Shown here in pieces: positions 1 through 7,015 of a stretch of 12,488 nt of DNA (position 1 is the stretch's first letter; each line of letters opens with the position of its first letter). A program made the translations under genes and the position numbers. The notes beneath the pieces are model-generated. The model was not told the DNA's origin. It searched no databases and was given only the letters and a program-made list of their open reading frames with translations. This stretch comes from a bacterium (GTDB lineage Bacteria; Bacillota; Negativicutes; Acidaminococcales; Acidaminococcaceae): the NCBI GenBank assembly GCA_004562175.1, contig SFRS01000012.1, forward strand, positions 1 through 12,488, in the 5' to 3' direction.

Positions 1-916
1 CATTGCCTTGGGTGTGGGCGGTATTCCCCGTGGTCGTGTAATCGAAATCTATGGCCCTGAATCCTCCGGTAAAACTACAGTAGCTCTGCACATGATTGCC
101 GAGGCACAAAAGCTGGGTGGTTACGCTGCCTTCATTGATGCTGAGCATGCGCTGGATCCTGTTTATGCTCGTGCCTTGGGCGTTGATATCGACAATCTGC
201 TGATTTCCCAGCCTGATAACGGCGAGCAGGCGTTGGAAATTGCCGATGCTTTGGTGCGCAGTGGTGCTATTGATATTATCGTTATTGACTCTGTGGCCGC
301 TTTGGTTCCCCGTGCGGAAATTGAAGGTGAAATGGGTGATTCCCATGTGGGCTTGCAGGCACGCTTGATGAGCCAAGCGCTGCGCAAGCTGACAGGTCTT
401 ATTTCTAAATCCAAATGTGCGACTATTTTCATCAACCAGATTCGCGAAAAAGTGGGCGTAATGTTTGGCAACCCCGAAACCACCACCGGTGGTCGTGCTT
501 TGAAGTTTTACTCCACTGTGCGCTTGGATGTGCGTCGTATCGATACGCTGAAGAACGGCAATGATATGATCGGTAGCCGCACTCGCGTCAAGGTAGTAAA
601 AAATAAGGTTGCACCTCCCTTCAAGCAAGCAGAATTCGATATTATGTACGGCAAAGGTATTTCCCATGAAGGCTGCTTGGTAGATTTGGGCGCCGATTTG
701 GATATCATTAATAAGAGTGGTGCTTGGTATTCCTATGGCGACATTCGTTTGGGCCAGGGGAAGGAAAAGGTCAAGGATTTCCTGCGTGACAATCCTGATG
801 TGGCCAAGGAAATCGAAGCCAAAATTCGTGCCACTACCATGGCTCAAACTGATGTGAAGGCTGATGCCGCACCTGTAGTAGAAGATGTGGAACCGATCTT
901 CAAGGAAGAGCTCTAA
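1..916 (+). CDS. recA: Recombinase RecA (5' end missing)
   Basis: RecA forms an ATP-dependent filament on single-stranded DNA, pairs it with homologous duplex, and triggers LexA self-cleavage in the SOS response. The frame is open from base 2, so translation begins upstream of the window. By comparison with E. coli RecA about 49 N-terminal residues are missing. The visible part begins with the [11 protein letters not shown] segment and then shows Walker A (GPESSGKT), the acidic Walker B strand ending VIDSV, the DNA-binding L1 region ([25 protein letters not shown]), the [22 protein letters not shown] stretch covering L2, and a C-terminal domain ending in the usual acidic tail. TTG at base 8 is an internal Leu codon, not a start. 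The end overlaps recX by 32 bases, implying co-transcription. No residue looks abnormal. Promoter and any SOS operator would lie outside the window. Confidence 0.98.
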   Translation, partial: IALGVGGIPRGRVIEIYGPESSGKTTVALHMIAEAQKLGGYAAFIDAEHALDPVYARALGVDIDNLLISQPDNGEQALEIADALVRSGAIDIIVIDSVAALVPRAEIEGEMGDSHVGLQARLMSQALRKLTGLISKSKCATIFINQIREKVGVMFGNPETTTGGRALKFYSTVRLDVRRIDTLKNGNDMIGSRTRVKVVKNKVAPPFKQAEFDIMYGKGISHEGCLVDLGADLDIINKSGAWYSYGDIRLGQGKEKVKDFLRDNPDVAKEIEAKIRATTMAQTDVKADAAPVVEDVEPIFKEEL

Positions 917-1442
917 GGAAAAGTTTACCAGCGCGCAGCAGGCCTATGACTGCGCGCTGAATTTGCTTTCCTATAGGGACTTCAGCAAACAAAAAATGCA
1001 GGAGCGCCTGCAGCAAAAGGGTGCCGACGAGGAGCAGGCCGAGGAGGCAATCGAGAAGCTGCAGGAGTATGGGCTCATTAATGATGAGCGTTATGCTAAC
1101 CGCGTGTACGAGGGTTGGCTGAATAAGCGCTGCTATGGACGCCAGCATTTGGCGGCGGAGCTCACCAAGCGTGGCTTAGAGCCAGAGCTTGCTCAAAGGG
1201 TGTTAGCTCTTTTTACACCAGAGCTGGAGGCGGAACATGCCGCTAGAGCGGCTGAGCTTTTCCTGCAGCGTAATAAGGCCAAGCTGGCCCAAGCGCAGGA
1301 TAATGCCTTGGAGCCCCAGGACAGAAGGCTCTTATACAATAAAATATATGCAGCTGCGGGACGTTTCATGGCGGCGCGTGGCTTTTCCTCAAGATATACG
1401 CAGATTCTTTGGGAAAAATTGCAGGTTGACACCGATATATAG
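885..1442 (+). CDS. recX: Regulatory protein RecX
   Basis: RecX binds RecA filaments and modulates, usually limits, RecA ATPase and strand exchange. The 185-residue product is of normal length for the family. It contains the repeated three-helix RecX modules: an N-terminal one ([23 protein letters not shown]), a central one ([33 protein letters not shown]) and a C-terminal one ending near [18 protein letters not shown] at 885 is the only plausible start before the first module, since no other ATG or GTG follows in frame before the conserved core. It lies inside the recA 3' end, giving a 32-base overlap. This fits translational coupling that keeps RecX low relative to RecA. The upstream SD is weak (GTAGAAG), consistent with coupling. 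The recA-recX neighbourhood supports the call independently of the sequence. Confidence 0.95.
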   Translation: MWNRSSRKSSKEKFTSAQQAYDCALNLLSYRDFSKQKMQERLQQKGADEEQAEEAIEKLQEYGLINDERYANRVYEGWLNKRCYGRQHLAAELTKRGLEPELAQRVLALFTPELEAEHAARAAELFLQRNKAKLAQAQDNALEPQDRRLLYNKIYAAAGRFMAARGFSSRYTQILWEKLQVDTDI

Positions 1443-1452
1443 TGTTAAATCC

Positions 1453-1481
1453 TTGACAATTTTGTTAATTTTATTTACAAT
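1453..1481 (+). promoter_or_regulatory. Sigma-A promoter downstream of recX
   Basis: A perfect -35 (TTGACA, 1453-1458) and a near-perfect -10 (TACAAT, 1476-1481) are separated by 17 bases. Initiation is expected around 1488. It begins 11 bases after the recX stop and points towards rny. A 7-base inverted repeat (GACAATT at 1455-1461, AATTGTC at 1484-1490) frames the promoter. A terminator-like hairpin lies only about 35 bases past the expected start. Confidence 0.7.
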
Positions 1482-1521
1482 AGAATTGTCCCATTGTGAT
1501 TGTATCAGTGGATTTTCACAG

Positions 1522-1550
1522 GGCGACACATAGTGTTGCCTTCTTTTTTG
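1522..1550 (+). terminator. Intrinsic terminator in the recX-rny gap
   Basis: An 8-bp stem (GGCGACAC at 1522-1529 with GTGTTGCC at 1533-1540, one G-U pair) has a 3-base ATA loop and is followed directly by a T-rich run (TTCTTTTTT). It could simply end the recA-recX transcript. Because a consensus promoter lies immediately upstream, it could also act as an attenuator, or end a short RNA of about 60 bases. Confidence 0.7.
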
Positions 1551-1690
1551 CCCTTTTTCAGAATTTTAATAGGTTAATTGCTATATTTATATACATTTAA
1601 TTGATTATATTCAATGGAATAAGGACATCTATAGCAGACGCGAAGGCGCCTGCTGTTGCTATGCAAAAAAACTTGAAAAAAATATTTAAT
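1551..1690 (+). other. AT-rich leader of rny with a hairpin
   Basis: This non-coding stretch is very AT-rich from about 1555 to 1625, with TTAATTG repeated at 1574-1580 and 1597-1603; I see no convincing promoter in it. A hairpin follows: AGCAG-A-CGC (1633-1641), loop GAAG, GCG-C-CTGCT (1646-1654), with one A/C mismatch. An alternative outer pairing is ATAGCA (1631-1636) with TGCTAT (1657-1662). No T run follows, so it is not a terminator. A 10-codon ORF (ATG 1661 to TAG 1691-1693) has no visible SD and is probably not translated. Confidence 0.45.
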
Positions 1691-1691
1691 T

Positions 1692-1700
1692 AGGAGGTGA
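1692..1700 (+). promoter_or_regulatory. Very strong SD site that sets the rny start
   Basis: AGGAGGTGA is a 9-base match to the 3' end of 16S rRNA. It overlaps the GTG at 1697, so that GTG is too close to be a normal start. Standard spacing (8 bases after AGGAGG) falls on ATT at 1706. TAG at 1691-1693 closes the frame upstream, so no start further upstream is possible. Confidence 0.75.
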
Positions 1701-3241
1701 GGACGATTTTAGCAATTATTGGTACTGCCGTTGTAGTCGGTCTGGCAGGTGGTGCAGTGGGCTATTTGGTACGTAAGAACGTGGCTGAAAGCAAGATTGC
1801 TACTGCCGAAGAGCAGGCAATTCGCATTGTACAGGATGCTGAACAGGCTGGCGAGGCAAAACGCAAAGAAATGATGATGGAGGCTAAGGAAGAAATCCAT
1901 CGTCTGCGCTCTGAAATGGAGCGCGAGAATAAAGATAGACGCAGCGACCTGCAGCGTCAGGAGCGTCGCTTGGTACAAAAGGAAGAGAATCTGGACCGCA
2001 AGATTGAATCCTTCGAGCGTAAGGAAGAGAAGCTGGCTCGCAAGGAGCAGAATTTGAACGCTGCCCAAGAAAGAGCAGAGCAGCTGTGTGCGAAGCAACA
2101 GGCTGAGCTGGAGCGCTTGTCCGGTTTGACCAGCGAGGAGGCAAAGCAGGAGCTGTTGCAATCCTTGGAGGATGAGGTAAAGCACGAATCCGCTATGCTG
2201 ATTAAGGATTTGGAGCAGCAGGCCAAGGACGAAGCAGAAAAGAAGGCTAGGGAGATTATTTCCTTGGCTATTCAACGCTGTGCTGCTGACCATGTGGCTG
2301 AGACCACTGTTTCCGTTGTTGGCTTGCCCAATGACGAAATGAAGGGTCGTATTATTGGTCGTGAGGGTCGTAATATTCGCACTCTGGAAACCTTAACCGG
2401 CATTGATTTAATCATTGATGACACCCCTGAAGCAGTGATTATTTCCGGTTTTGATCCGGTGCGCCGCGAGGTTGCGCGTATCGCTCTGGAAAAATTGATC
2501 AACGATGGTCGTATCCATCCGTCCCGTATTGAAGAGATGGTGGAGAAGGCACAAAAAGAGGTTGAACAAAAGATTAAGGAAGCTGGCGAGCAAGCCACCT
2601 TTGCTGTGGGTGTGCATGGCCTGCATCCGGAACTGATTAAGCTCTTAGGTCGCCTGCGCTATCGCACTAGCTATGGTCAAAATGTGCTGAATCATTCCGT
2701 AGAAGTAGCAAATCTGGCCGGTGTTATGGCATCCGAGCTGGGTGTGGATGTAGTTTTGGCCAAGCGTGCAGGTCTTTTGCATGATATTGGCAAGGCTATT
2801 GACCACGAGATGGAAGGCTCCCATGTGGAAATCGGTGGCGAAATTGCCAAGAAGTTCCGCGAGTCCGATTTGATTATCAACGCTATTTTGGCTCACCATG
2901 GTGACGTAGAGCCCAAGAGTGTGGAGGCTGTGTTGGTATCCGCTGCTGATGCTGTTTCTGCTGCTCGTCCTGGTGCTAGACGCGAAACCTTGGAAAGCTA
3001 TCTGAAGCGTCTGACTCGCTTGGAGGAGATTTCTGAATCCTTCAACGGTGTGGAAAAATGCTATGCCGTACAAGCTGGCCGTGAAATCCGCATTATGGTT
3101 AAGCCTGAGGTTATCGACGATGCCACTGCTGTACTGTTGGCACGCGATATTTCCAAGAAGATTGAAGCCGAGATGGAATATCCTGGCCAAATCAAGGTGG
3201 TTATCATCCGCGAAACCCGCGCTGTGGACTACGCAAAATAA
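1697..3241 (+). CDS. rny: Ribonuclease Y (RNase Y)
   Basis: RNase Y is the membrane-anchored endoribonuclease that starts decay of many mRNAs in Bacillota and is a hub of the RNA degradosome. Numbering from GTG 1697 gives 514 residues, normal for the family. Residues 3-25 form one hydrophobic membrane anchor. Residues about 30-190 are a highly charged coiled coil. A KH RNA-binding domain lies around 205-275, with the GREG loop at 221-224. The HD phosphohydrolase domain includes LLHDIGKA, with the metal-binding His-Asp pair at 362-363. The C-terminus ([16 protein letters not shown]) is typical. The start is odd: GTG 1697 lies inside the SD sequence, and the best-spaced codon is ATT 1706, which would remove three residues. 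An intact-looking enzyme is expected either way. The gene follows recA-recX as in many Firmicutes, but with its own leader region. Confidence 0.96.
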   Translation: MRTILAIIGTAVVVGLAGGAVGYLVRKNVAESKIATAEEQAIRIVQDAEQAGEAKRKEMMMEAKEEIHRLRSEMERENKDRRSDLQRQERRLVQKEENLDRKIESFERKEEKLARKEQNLNAAQERAEQLCAKQQAELERLSGLTSEEAKQELLQSLEDEVKHESAMLIKDLEQQAKDEAEKKAREIISLAIQRCAADHVAETTVSVVGLPNDEMKGRIIGREGRNIRTLETLTGIDLIIDDTPEAVIISGFDPVRREVARIALEKLINDGRIHPSRIEEMVEKAQKEVEQKIKEAGEQATFAVGVHGLHPELIKLLGRLRYRTSYGQNVLNHSVEVANLAGVMASELGVDVVLAKRAGLLHDIGKAIDHEMEGSHVEIGGEIAKKFRESDLIINAILAHHGDVEPKSVEAVLVSAADAVSAARPGARRETLESYLKRLTRLEEISESFNGVEKCYAVQAGREIRIMVKPEVIDDATAVLLARDISKKIEAEMEYPGQIKVVIIRETRAVDYAK

Positions 3242-3254
3242 GATAGATAAATAT

Positions 3255-3289
3255 AAGGCACGCTTCCTTAAATGGAGGCGTGCCTTTGT
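3255..3289 (+). terminator. Hairpin terminator after rny
   Basis: A 13-bp stem (3255-3267 with 3274-3286, one G-U pair) encloses the six-base loop TTAAAT, starting 14 bases after the rny stop. The following T tract is short (TTTGTG), so termination may be incomplete. The stem may also protect the mRNA 3' end. Confidence 0.7.
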
Positions 3290-3329
3290 GCATATTTACA
3301 GATTTGTTACTGCGTAGCCGGGGAAAGTG

Positions 3330-3338
3330 TGATATAAT
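3330..3338 (+). promoter_or_regulatory. Extended -10 promoter for the zinc-ribbon gene
   Basis: TGATATAAT gives a perfect -10 hexamer (3333-3338) with the TGn extension. No good -35 exists at 16-18 bases upstream, which is normal for extended -10 promoters. The start codon at 3372 lies about 26 bases past the expected transcription start, leaving room for the GGAGG SD at 3361-3365. Confidence 0.65.
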
Positions 3339-3371
3339 ATACCCATAAATTTTTAATTTTGGAGGCTGACT

Positions 3372-3773
3372 ATGAGAATAGATGGTGCGGGCGCTTGCTT
3401 TGACAACCGCGTGTACGAGCTTGATTTAGGCACTGCCTGGCAAATTGCCATGCTGAGCATCAATGAGATGGGCGTTACCCTGGATGAAATTGACGAAGCC
3501 AATAGAGTAATCCATTTCCATAACAAGAATAAAATTATGCAGGTGGCATTTCAGCAATTAGACGAGGAGACACTGCAGGTTATTATGGACTCTACCGGCA
3601 AAAGACTGCAGATTTACAGCTGGAAGCGTGAGGACAAAGAGGTAAATCTTTTCTACGAGCTGTTCGAGAAGAAGCTGCGTGAGTTCAGAGCCTTTATTCT
3701 GTGCCCTAGCTGCAGTGCGAAGATTTCTTCCCTGTCCAAATTCTGTCCCGAATGTGGCTTCAAGATTAAATAA
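3372..3773 (+). CDS. Small zinc-ribbon protein of unknown function
   Basis: I do not recognise a named family for the whole protein. It has 133 residues. The C-terminus carries one zinc ribbon, CPSC at 111-114 and CPEC at 125-128, which would hold one zinc ion. Residues 1-105 look like a compact alpha/beta domain: a predicted helix (about 20-33, TAWQIAMLSINEMG), strands (45-50, 56-62, 68-72, 79-83) and a C-terminal amphipathic helix (91-104). There is no signal peptide or membrane segment, so it is probably cytoplasmic. The start is clear, with GGAGG at 3361-3365 six bases before ATG. It has its own promoter and a terminator shared with convergent rpmB, so it is a single-gene unit. A role in nucleic-acid or protein binding is possible but is only inferred from the zinc ribbon. 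Confidence 0.85.
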   Translation: MRIDGAGACFDNRVYELDLGTAWQIAMLSINEMGVTLDEIDEANRVIHFHNKNKIMQVAFQQLDEETLQVIMDSTGKRLQIYSWKREDKEVNLFYELFEKKLREFRAFILCPSCSAKISSLSKFCPECGFKIK

Positions 3774-3783
3774 AAAATGGCAA

Positions 3784-3823
3784 AAAAAGAAACCAAATAC
3801 CGAAGGGTATTTGGCTTCTTTTT
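3784..3823. terminator. Bidirectional terminator between zinc-ribbon gene and rpmB
   Basis: A 9-bp perfect stem (CCAAATACC at 3793-3801, GGTATTTGG at 3806-3814) with a GAAG loop is flanked by an A-rich left side and a T-rich right side that extend the pairing. Because A and T runs flank both sides, it should stop transcription from the + strand gene and from rpmB on the - strand. Confidence 0.88.
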
Positions 3824-3834
3824 AAATCCGAAGA

Positions 3835-4026
3835 TTAGATAGCGCGGTTAACTTTACCGGAGCGCAGGCAACGGGTGCAAACATTAACACGTTTAACAGA
3901 ACCATCAACAACTGCTCTTACTTGTTGAATATTCGGGCTCCAAGCACGTTTGGTGTGTCTATTGGAGTGGCTGACATTGTTGCCAGACAGTTTTCCTTTA
4001 CCGCAGATTTCGCAGATAGATGCCAT
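3835..4026 (-). CDS. rpmB: 50S ribosomal protein L28 (bL28), zinc-binding form
   Basis: bL28 is a small protein of the large ribosomal subunit. The 63-residue product is of usual length for Firmicutes. It begins MASICEICGKGKLSGNNVSHSN, the family signature, followed by the basic NRHTKRAW segment. Cysteine pairs at 5/8 and 50/53 mark the zinc-binding C+ form, as opposed to the cysteine-free paralogue some bacteria make under zinc limitation. The SD is strong: AAGGAGGTGG on the - strand ends about 8 bases before ATG. It is transcribed alone, diverging from recG, and ends at the shared terminator. Nothing in the leader looks like a zinc-responsive operator. Confidence 0.98.
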   Translation of the reverse strand: MASICEICGKGKLSGNNVSHSNRHTKRAWSPNIQQVRAVVDGSVKRVNVCTRCLRSGKVNRAI

Positions 4027-4084
4027 ATTTTCCCACCTCCTTAAACGTGATTAGGCATAAGGCACATTCAAATTTAACATGAGT

Positions 4085-4113
4085 ATCATACCATAAAGAA
4101 AGAAGAAAAGCAA
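4085..4113 (-). promoter_or_regulatory. Promoter of rpmB
   Basis: Read on the - strand: -35 TTGCTT (4113-4108), a 17-base spacer, and -10 TATGAT (4090-4085) preceded by TGG, an extended -10. Transcription should start near 4078, leaving a leader of about 50 bases before the rpmB start. Confidence 0.65.
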
Positions 4114-4143
4114 GCAAAATTTGCATAGAGGTAGGTATTTTAT

Positions 4144-6204
4144 ATGTGGTGGCAAGAACCGGTGACATTTTTGAAGGGAATAGGGCCGAAGAAGGCAGCA
4201 GAGCTAGCTGCCGTGGGTATTTTCACTGTGGGCGACCTTTTGGAGTACTACCCACGTCAGGAGGCTTACATAGATTATGGTAATTTGAAAAAGATTAACG
4301 AGTTAAAAATGGATGGCTCACGGCAGGTTTTTCGTGGTACGGTTTACAGTGTCCGCAATAGCTTTGGGGCTCATGGTAAGCGCTATACTGTGGTGGTAGT
4401 GCGGGATGAGACGGCGTATGCATCACTCTATTTTTTCCTGCATCAAAGCTACAGCGCGCAAAAGCTGAAGCCGGGTACAGAGCTTTTAGTCATGGGGCGA
4501 GTGCGTCCCGGCAAGAACACGCGCTCTGTTTCCGAGGTAAGCGTACAGATGCTAGAGCATGGCGAGGAGCAAACTCCGGAAATAGTGCCGGTGTATTCCT
4601 TAAGTGGCGGACTTACGCAGATTAACATGCGCAAATGGATGCGACAGGCTTTGGCCTTGGCAGAGCAGGAGCTTCCGGAAAGCTTGCCTGAGGCCATAGT
4701 GGAAAAATGCCACTTGCCCGGAAGATTGCAGGCTTTAAAGAATATTCATTTCCCAACCAGCTGGCAGGCGTTACAGGAAGCTAAACGACGCTTTATTTTT
4801 GAAGAGCTATTTTTGCTGCAATGTGGCCTTCTGTCCTACCGTCAGCAAAATCATGACCAGCGTCAGGGAATCAAGCATGGTATGAATGGTGAGAAGCTGC
4901 AGCAGGTTTTCGCAAATCTACCCTTTCACTTGACGGCGCAGCAGCAAAAGGCTTGGGAAGAAATTAGTGCTGATATGGAAAAGGAGCTGCCCATGCATCG
5001 CATTTTGCAGGGTGATGTGGGCAGCGGCAAGACGGTTATCAGCGCTTTGGCCCTGTCTAAAGCTGTCGAAAATGGTTATCAGGGCTGCATCATGGCTCCC
5101 ACGGAAATATTGGCGCGTCAGCATTTTGAAACCCTGCAGGAGTTTTTGCAGCCCGCGGGGATTCGCGTGGCGCTTTTGGTGGGCGGCATGCGAGTGAAAG
5201 CGCGGCGTGAGCTGCTTTTGAATCTGGAGCTGGGACTCATTGATGTTTTGGTAGGTACCCATGCTTTATTGGAGGAGGATGTGCGCTTTGCAAGGCTGTC
5301 CTTGGCTGTGACGGATGAGCAGCACCGCTTTGGTGTGGAACAGCGGGCGCGTTTGACCAACAAATCGGAGCAGGCTCCTGATGTTTTGGTTATGACAGCC
5401 ACGCCTATACCGCGCACCTTGGCCCTAACAGTTTATGGTGATTTGGATATTTCGCTTATGAAGGGACGTCCGCCAGGACGGAAGCCTGTGCAAACATTGT
5501 GCTATAATGAGGCCAAAAGAGTGGAGGTTTATCAAGGGCTGTTGCGCCAGGTGCAAGCAGGGCGACAGGCCTATGTGGTTTGTCCCTTGATCGAGACTTC
5601 AGAGGCACTGGAGGCGCGTAGCGCCGAGAAGGTTTATGAAGAATTGAGCAAGGGGGTGCTGCGTCATGTGCCCTGTGCTTTGCTGCACGGTAGATTGAAG
5701 CCGGCGGAAAAGGAGGCCATTATGGCCGACTTTGCAGCGGGTAAAATCAAGGTTTTGGTGAGCACTACGGTTATCGAGGTAGGCGTCAATGTGCCCAATG
5801 CTACCTTGATGGTGATTGAAAACGCGGAGCGCTTCGGCCTCGCGCAGCTGCATCAGCTGCGCGGTCGTGTGGGCCGCGGCAGCGAGCAATCCTATTGCGT
5901 GCTGCTCACCGGCGTGGATACGCCGGAGGCGTTGGCGCGGCTGCAGGTGGTTCGCGACAGTGAGGATGGCTTCTATTTGGCAGAAGAGGACCTGAAGCAG
6001 CGCGGTGTAGGGCAGCTGTTCGGCTTGCGCCAGCATGGCTTGCCAGATTTGCGTATTGCTGATATAATTCGAGATACGGAAACGATTGTCGAGGTGCGCA
6101 AGCTGGCCCAGGAGGAGCTTGCTAAGCCAGATGCTTTGGAAGAAATTCGGCGTCTGGTGGAGCTACAGTTTGGACAGCGCTTTGCCATGATTTTCAATAC
6201 TTAA
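4144..6204 (+). CDS. recG: ATP-dependent DNA helicase RecG
   Basis: RecG is a double-stranded DNA translocase that reverses stalled replication forks and processes Holliday junctions, R-loops and D-loops. The 686-residue length is normal. The N-terminus has the helix-hairpin-like LKGIGPKKAAELAAVGIFTVGDLLEYYP segment, followed by the OB-fold wedge domain (about residues 50-160) that splits branched DNA. Helicase domain 1 has Walker A GDVGSGKT (290-297), the RecG-type DEQH box (391-394) and motif III TATPIPRT. Helicase domain 2 has motif VI QLRGRVGRG (571-579) and then the conserved TRG-like region ending the protein. ATG 4144 is preceded by a modest SD (TAGG, 8 bases upstream). No promoter stands out in the short divergent gap with rpmB. 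A hairpin follows the stop. Confidence 0.97.
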   Translation: MWWQEPVTFLKGIGPKKAAELAAVGIFTVGDLLEYYPRQEAYIDYGNLKKINELKMDGSRQVFRGTVYSVRNSFGAHGKRYTVVVVRDETAYASLYFFLHQSYSAQKLKPGTELLVMGRVRPGKNTRSVSEVSVQMLEHGEEQTPEIVPVYSLSGGLTQINMRKWMRQALALAEQELPESLPEAIVEKCHLPGRLQALKNIHFPTSWQALQEAKRRFIFEELFLLQCGLLSYRQQNHDQRQGIKHGMNGEKLQQVFANLPFHLTAQQQKAWEEISADMEKELPMHRILQGDVGSGKTVISALALSKAVENGYQGCIMAPTEILARQHFETLQEFLQPAGIRVALLVGGMRVKARRELLLNLELGLIDVLVGTHALLEEDVRFARLSLAVTDEQHRFGVEQRARLTNKSEQAPDVLVMTATPIPRTLALTVYGDLDISLMKGRPPGRKPVQTLCYNEAKRVEVYQGLLRQVQAGRQAYVVCPLIETSEALEARSAEKVYEELSKGVLRHVPCALLHGRLKPAEKEAIMADFAAGKIKVLVSTTVIEVGVNVPNATLMVIENAERFGLAQLHQLRGRVGRGSEQSYCVLLTGVDTPEALARLQVVRDSEDGFYLAEEDLKQRGVGQLFGLRQHGLPDLRIADIIRDTETIVEVRKLAQEELAKPDALEEIRRLVELQFGQRFAMIFNT

Positions 6205-6249
6205 GCCAGAGCTTGTAGGTCGCGGCTATGGACTGGCTTCAAGCTTTTT
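6203..6249 (+). terminator. Probable terminator after recG
   Basis: AAGCCAG (6203-6209) pairs perfectly with CTGGCTT (6233-6239) around a 23-base loop that can itself fold. A T5 run follows at 6245-6249. The long loop makes it weaker than a classic terminator, so some read-through into the next gene is likely. Confidence 0.5.
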
Positions 6250-6284
6250 AGCAAAGAATACATGAATATAAAGAGGTTTTAGTT

Positions 6285-6989
6285 TTGCAAGATAAGTATA
6301 AATGGTTGCAAAATCCAGATACAGTGACCAAGGTGGTCGCAGCAGTGCTTTTGGTAGCGTTGTTTTGTGGCATTCAGTGCTTTGCGGAGGATTTCTTCAC
6401 CACTACCTTTAAATTAGCTATCAGTGGCAATGTGGATGCTTTAGCAGAGTATCTGCGTTCCTTTGGGCCTTGGGCCATGATCATTAGCTTCGTTTTGGAT
6501 GTTTTGATCAATGCAGGGAGCATTTTTCCCTCCATCTTTCTTTCCACTGCCAACGGACTGATTTTTGGCTTGCCCTTGGGGATTTTGATTTCCTGGCTGG
6601 CAGAAACTGTGGGAGTAGTCATTAGCTTCTTTTTGATGCGCTTTTTCTTCCGCAGTACGGCGGAGGTTATTATCGCCAAGAGTAATTCCCTGCAGCACAT
6701 TGATGAAGCCAGTGGCAGGCATGGCCTAGAGTGGATGGCCTTTGCTAGGGCCTTACCCTATTTCCCCTCCGGCATTTTAACAGCCGTGGGCGCTGTGAGT
6801 CGCATCAGCGCTCGTGATTATATCATTGCCAATTTAATCGGCAAATTCCCTTCCACCGCACTGGAAGTCGTCATCGGACACGACATCGTAAACTTTCAGC
6901 AGCACAGCCAGCGTTTGGCGGTGTTGGTGGTAGTGGTGGGCCTTGTCTTTTGGGGCTACAAAAAGCATAGAGATAAAAAGAAAGCCTGA
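6285..6989 (+). CDS. TVP38/TMEM64 (VTT domain) membrane protein
   Basis: This is a polytopic inner-membrane protein of the VTT/DedA superfamily. Relatives have been linked to lipid scrambling or transport of lipid carriers and membrane homeostasis; the substrate of this one is unknown. It has 234 residues with hydrophobic segments at roughly 15-33, 62-82, 88-120, 160-200 (two segments) and 210-226, and a Lys-rich cytoplasmic tail. The core motif region runs from FPSIFLSTANGLIFG (81-95) to the conserved RALPYFPSGILTAVGA (155-170) and IGKFPSTALEVVIG (185-198). The start is TTG at 6285, supported by AGAGG at 6272-6276 with 8-base spacing; the ATG at 6262 is out of frame. It sits 80 bases after recG. 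Any functional tie to recG is not evident. Confidence 0.9.
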   Translation: MQDKYKWLQNPDTVTKVVAAVLLVALFCGIQCFAEDFFTTTFKLAISGNVDALAEYLRSFGPWAMIISFVLDVLINAGSIFPSIFLSTANGLIFGLPLGILISWLAETVGVVISFFLMRFFFRSTAEVIIAKSNSLQHIDEASGRHGLEWMAFARALPYFPSGILTAVGAVSRISARDYIIANLIGKFPSTALEVVIGHDIVNFQQHSQRLAVLVVVVGLVFWGYKKHRDKKKA

Positions 6990-7015
6990 GCAGCTCGCTC
7001 AGGCTTAAGCTTTTT
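6982..7015. terminator. Bidirectional terminator between VTT gene and DUF2939-like gene
   Basis: A 10-bp perfect stem (AAGCCTGAGC at 6982-6991, GCTCAGGCTT at 6997-7006) with an AGCTC loop includes the stop codon of the VTT gene. A T5 run follows at 7011-7015. On the opposite strand the stem is followed by a T-rich tract, so it can serve both convergent genes. Confidence 0.85.

Noticed and set aside
885..916. recA/recX overlap as a frameshift or sequencing error
   Set aside because: Overlapping or tightly coupled recA-recX pairs are common, both products are complete across this region, and both terminal sequences look natural.
1709..2293. Open frame of 194 codons on the - strand opposite rny
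   Set aside because: Its Leu-rich sequence is the complement of the Glu/Lys/Gln-rich coiled coil of RNase Y; it has no translation signals.
4027..4143. Zinc-responsive operator or riboswitch before rpmB
   Set aside because: The leader is about 50 bases, with no inverted repeat or structured aptamer visible. A plain promoter and SD explain it.
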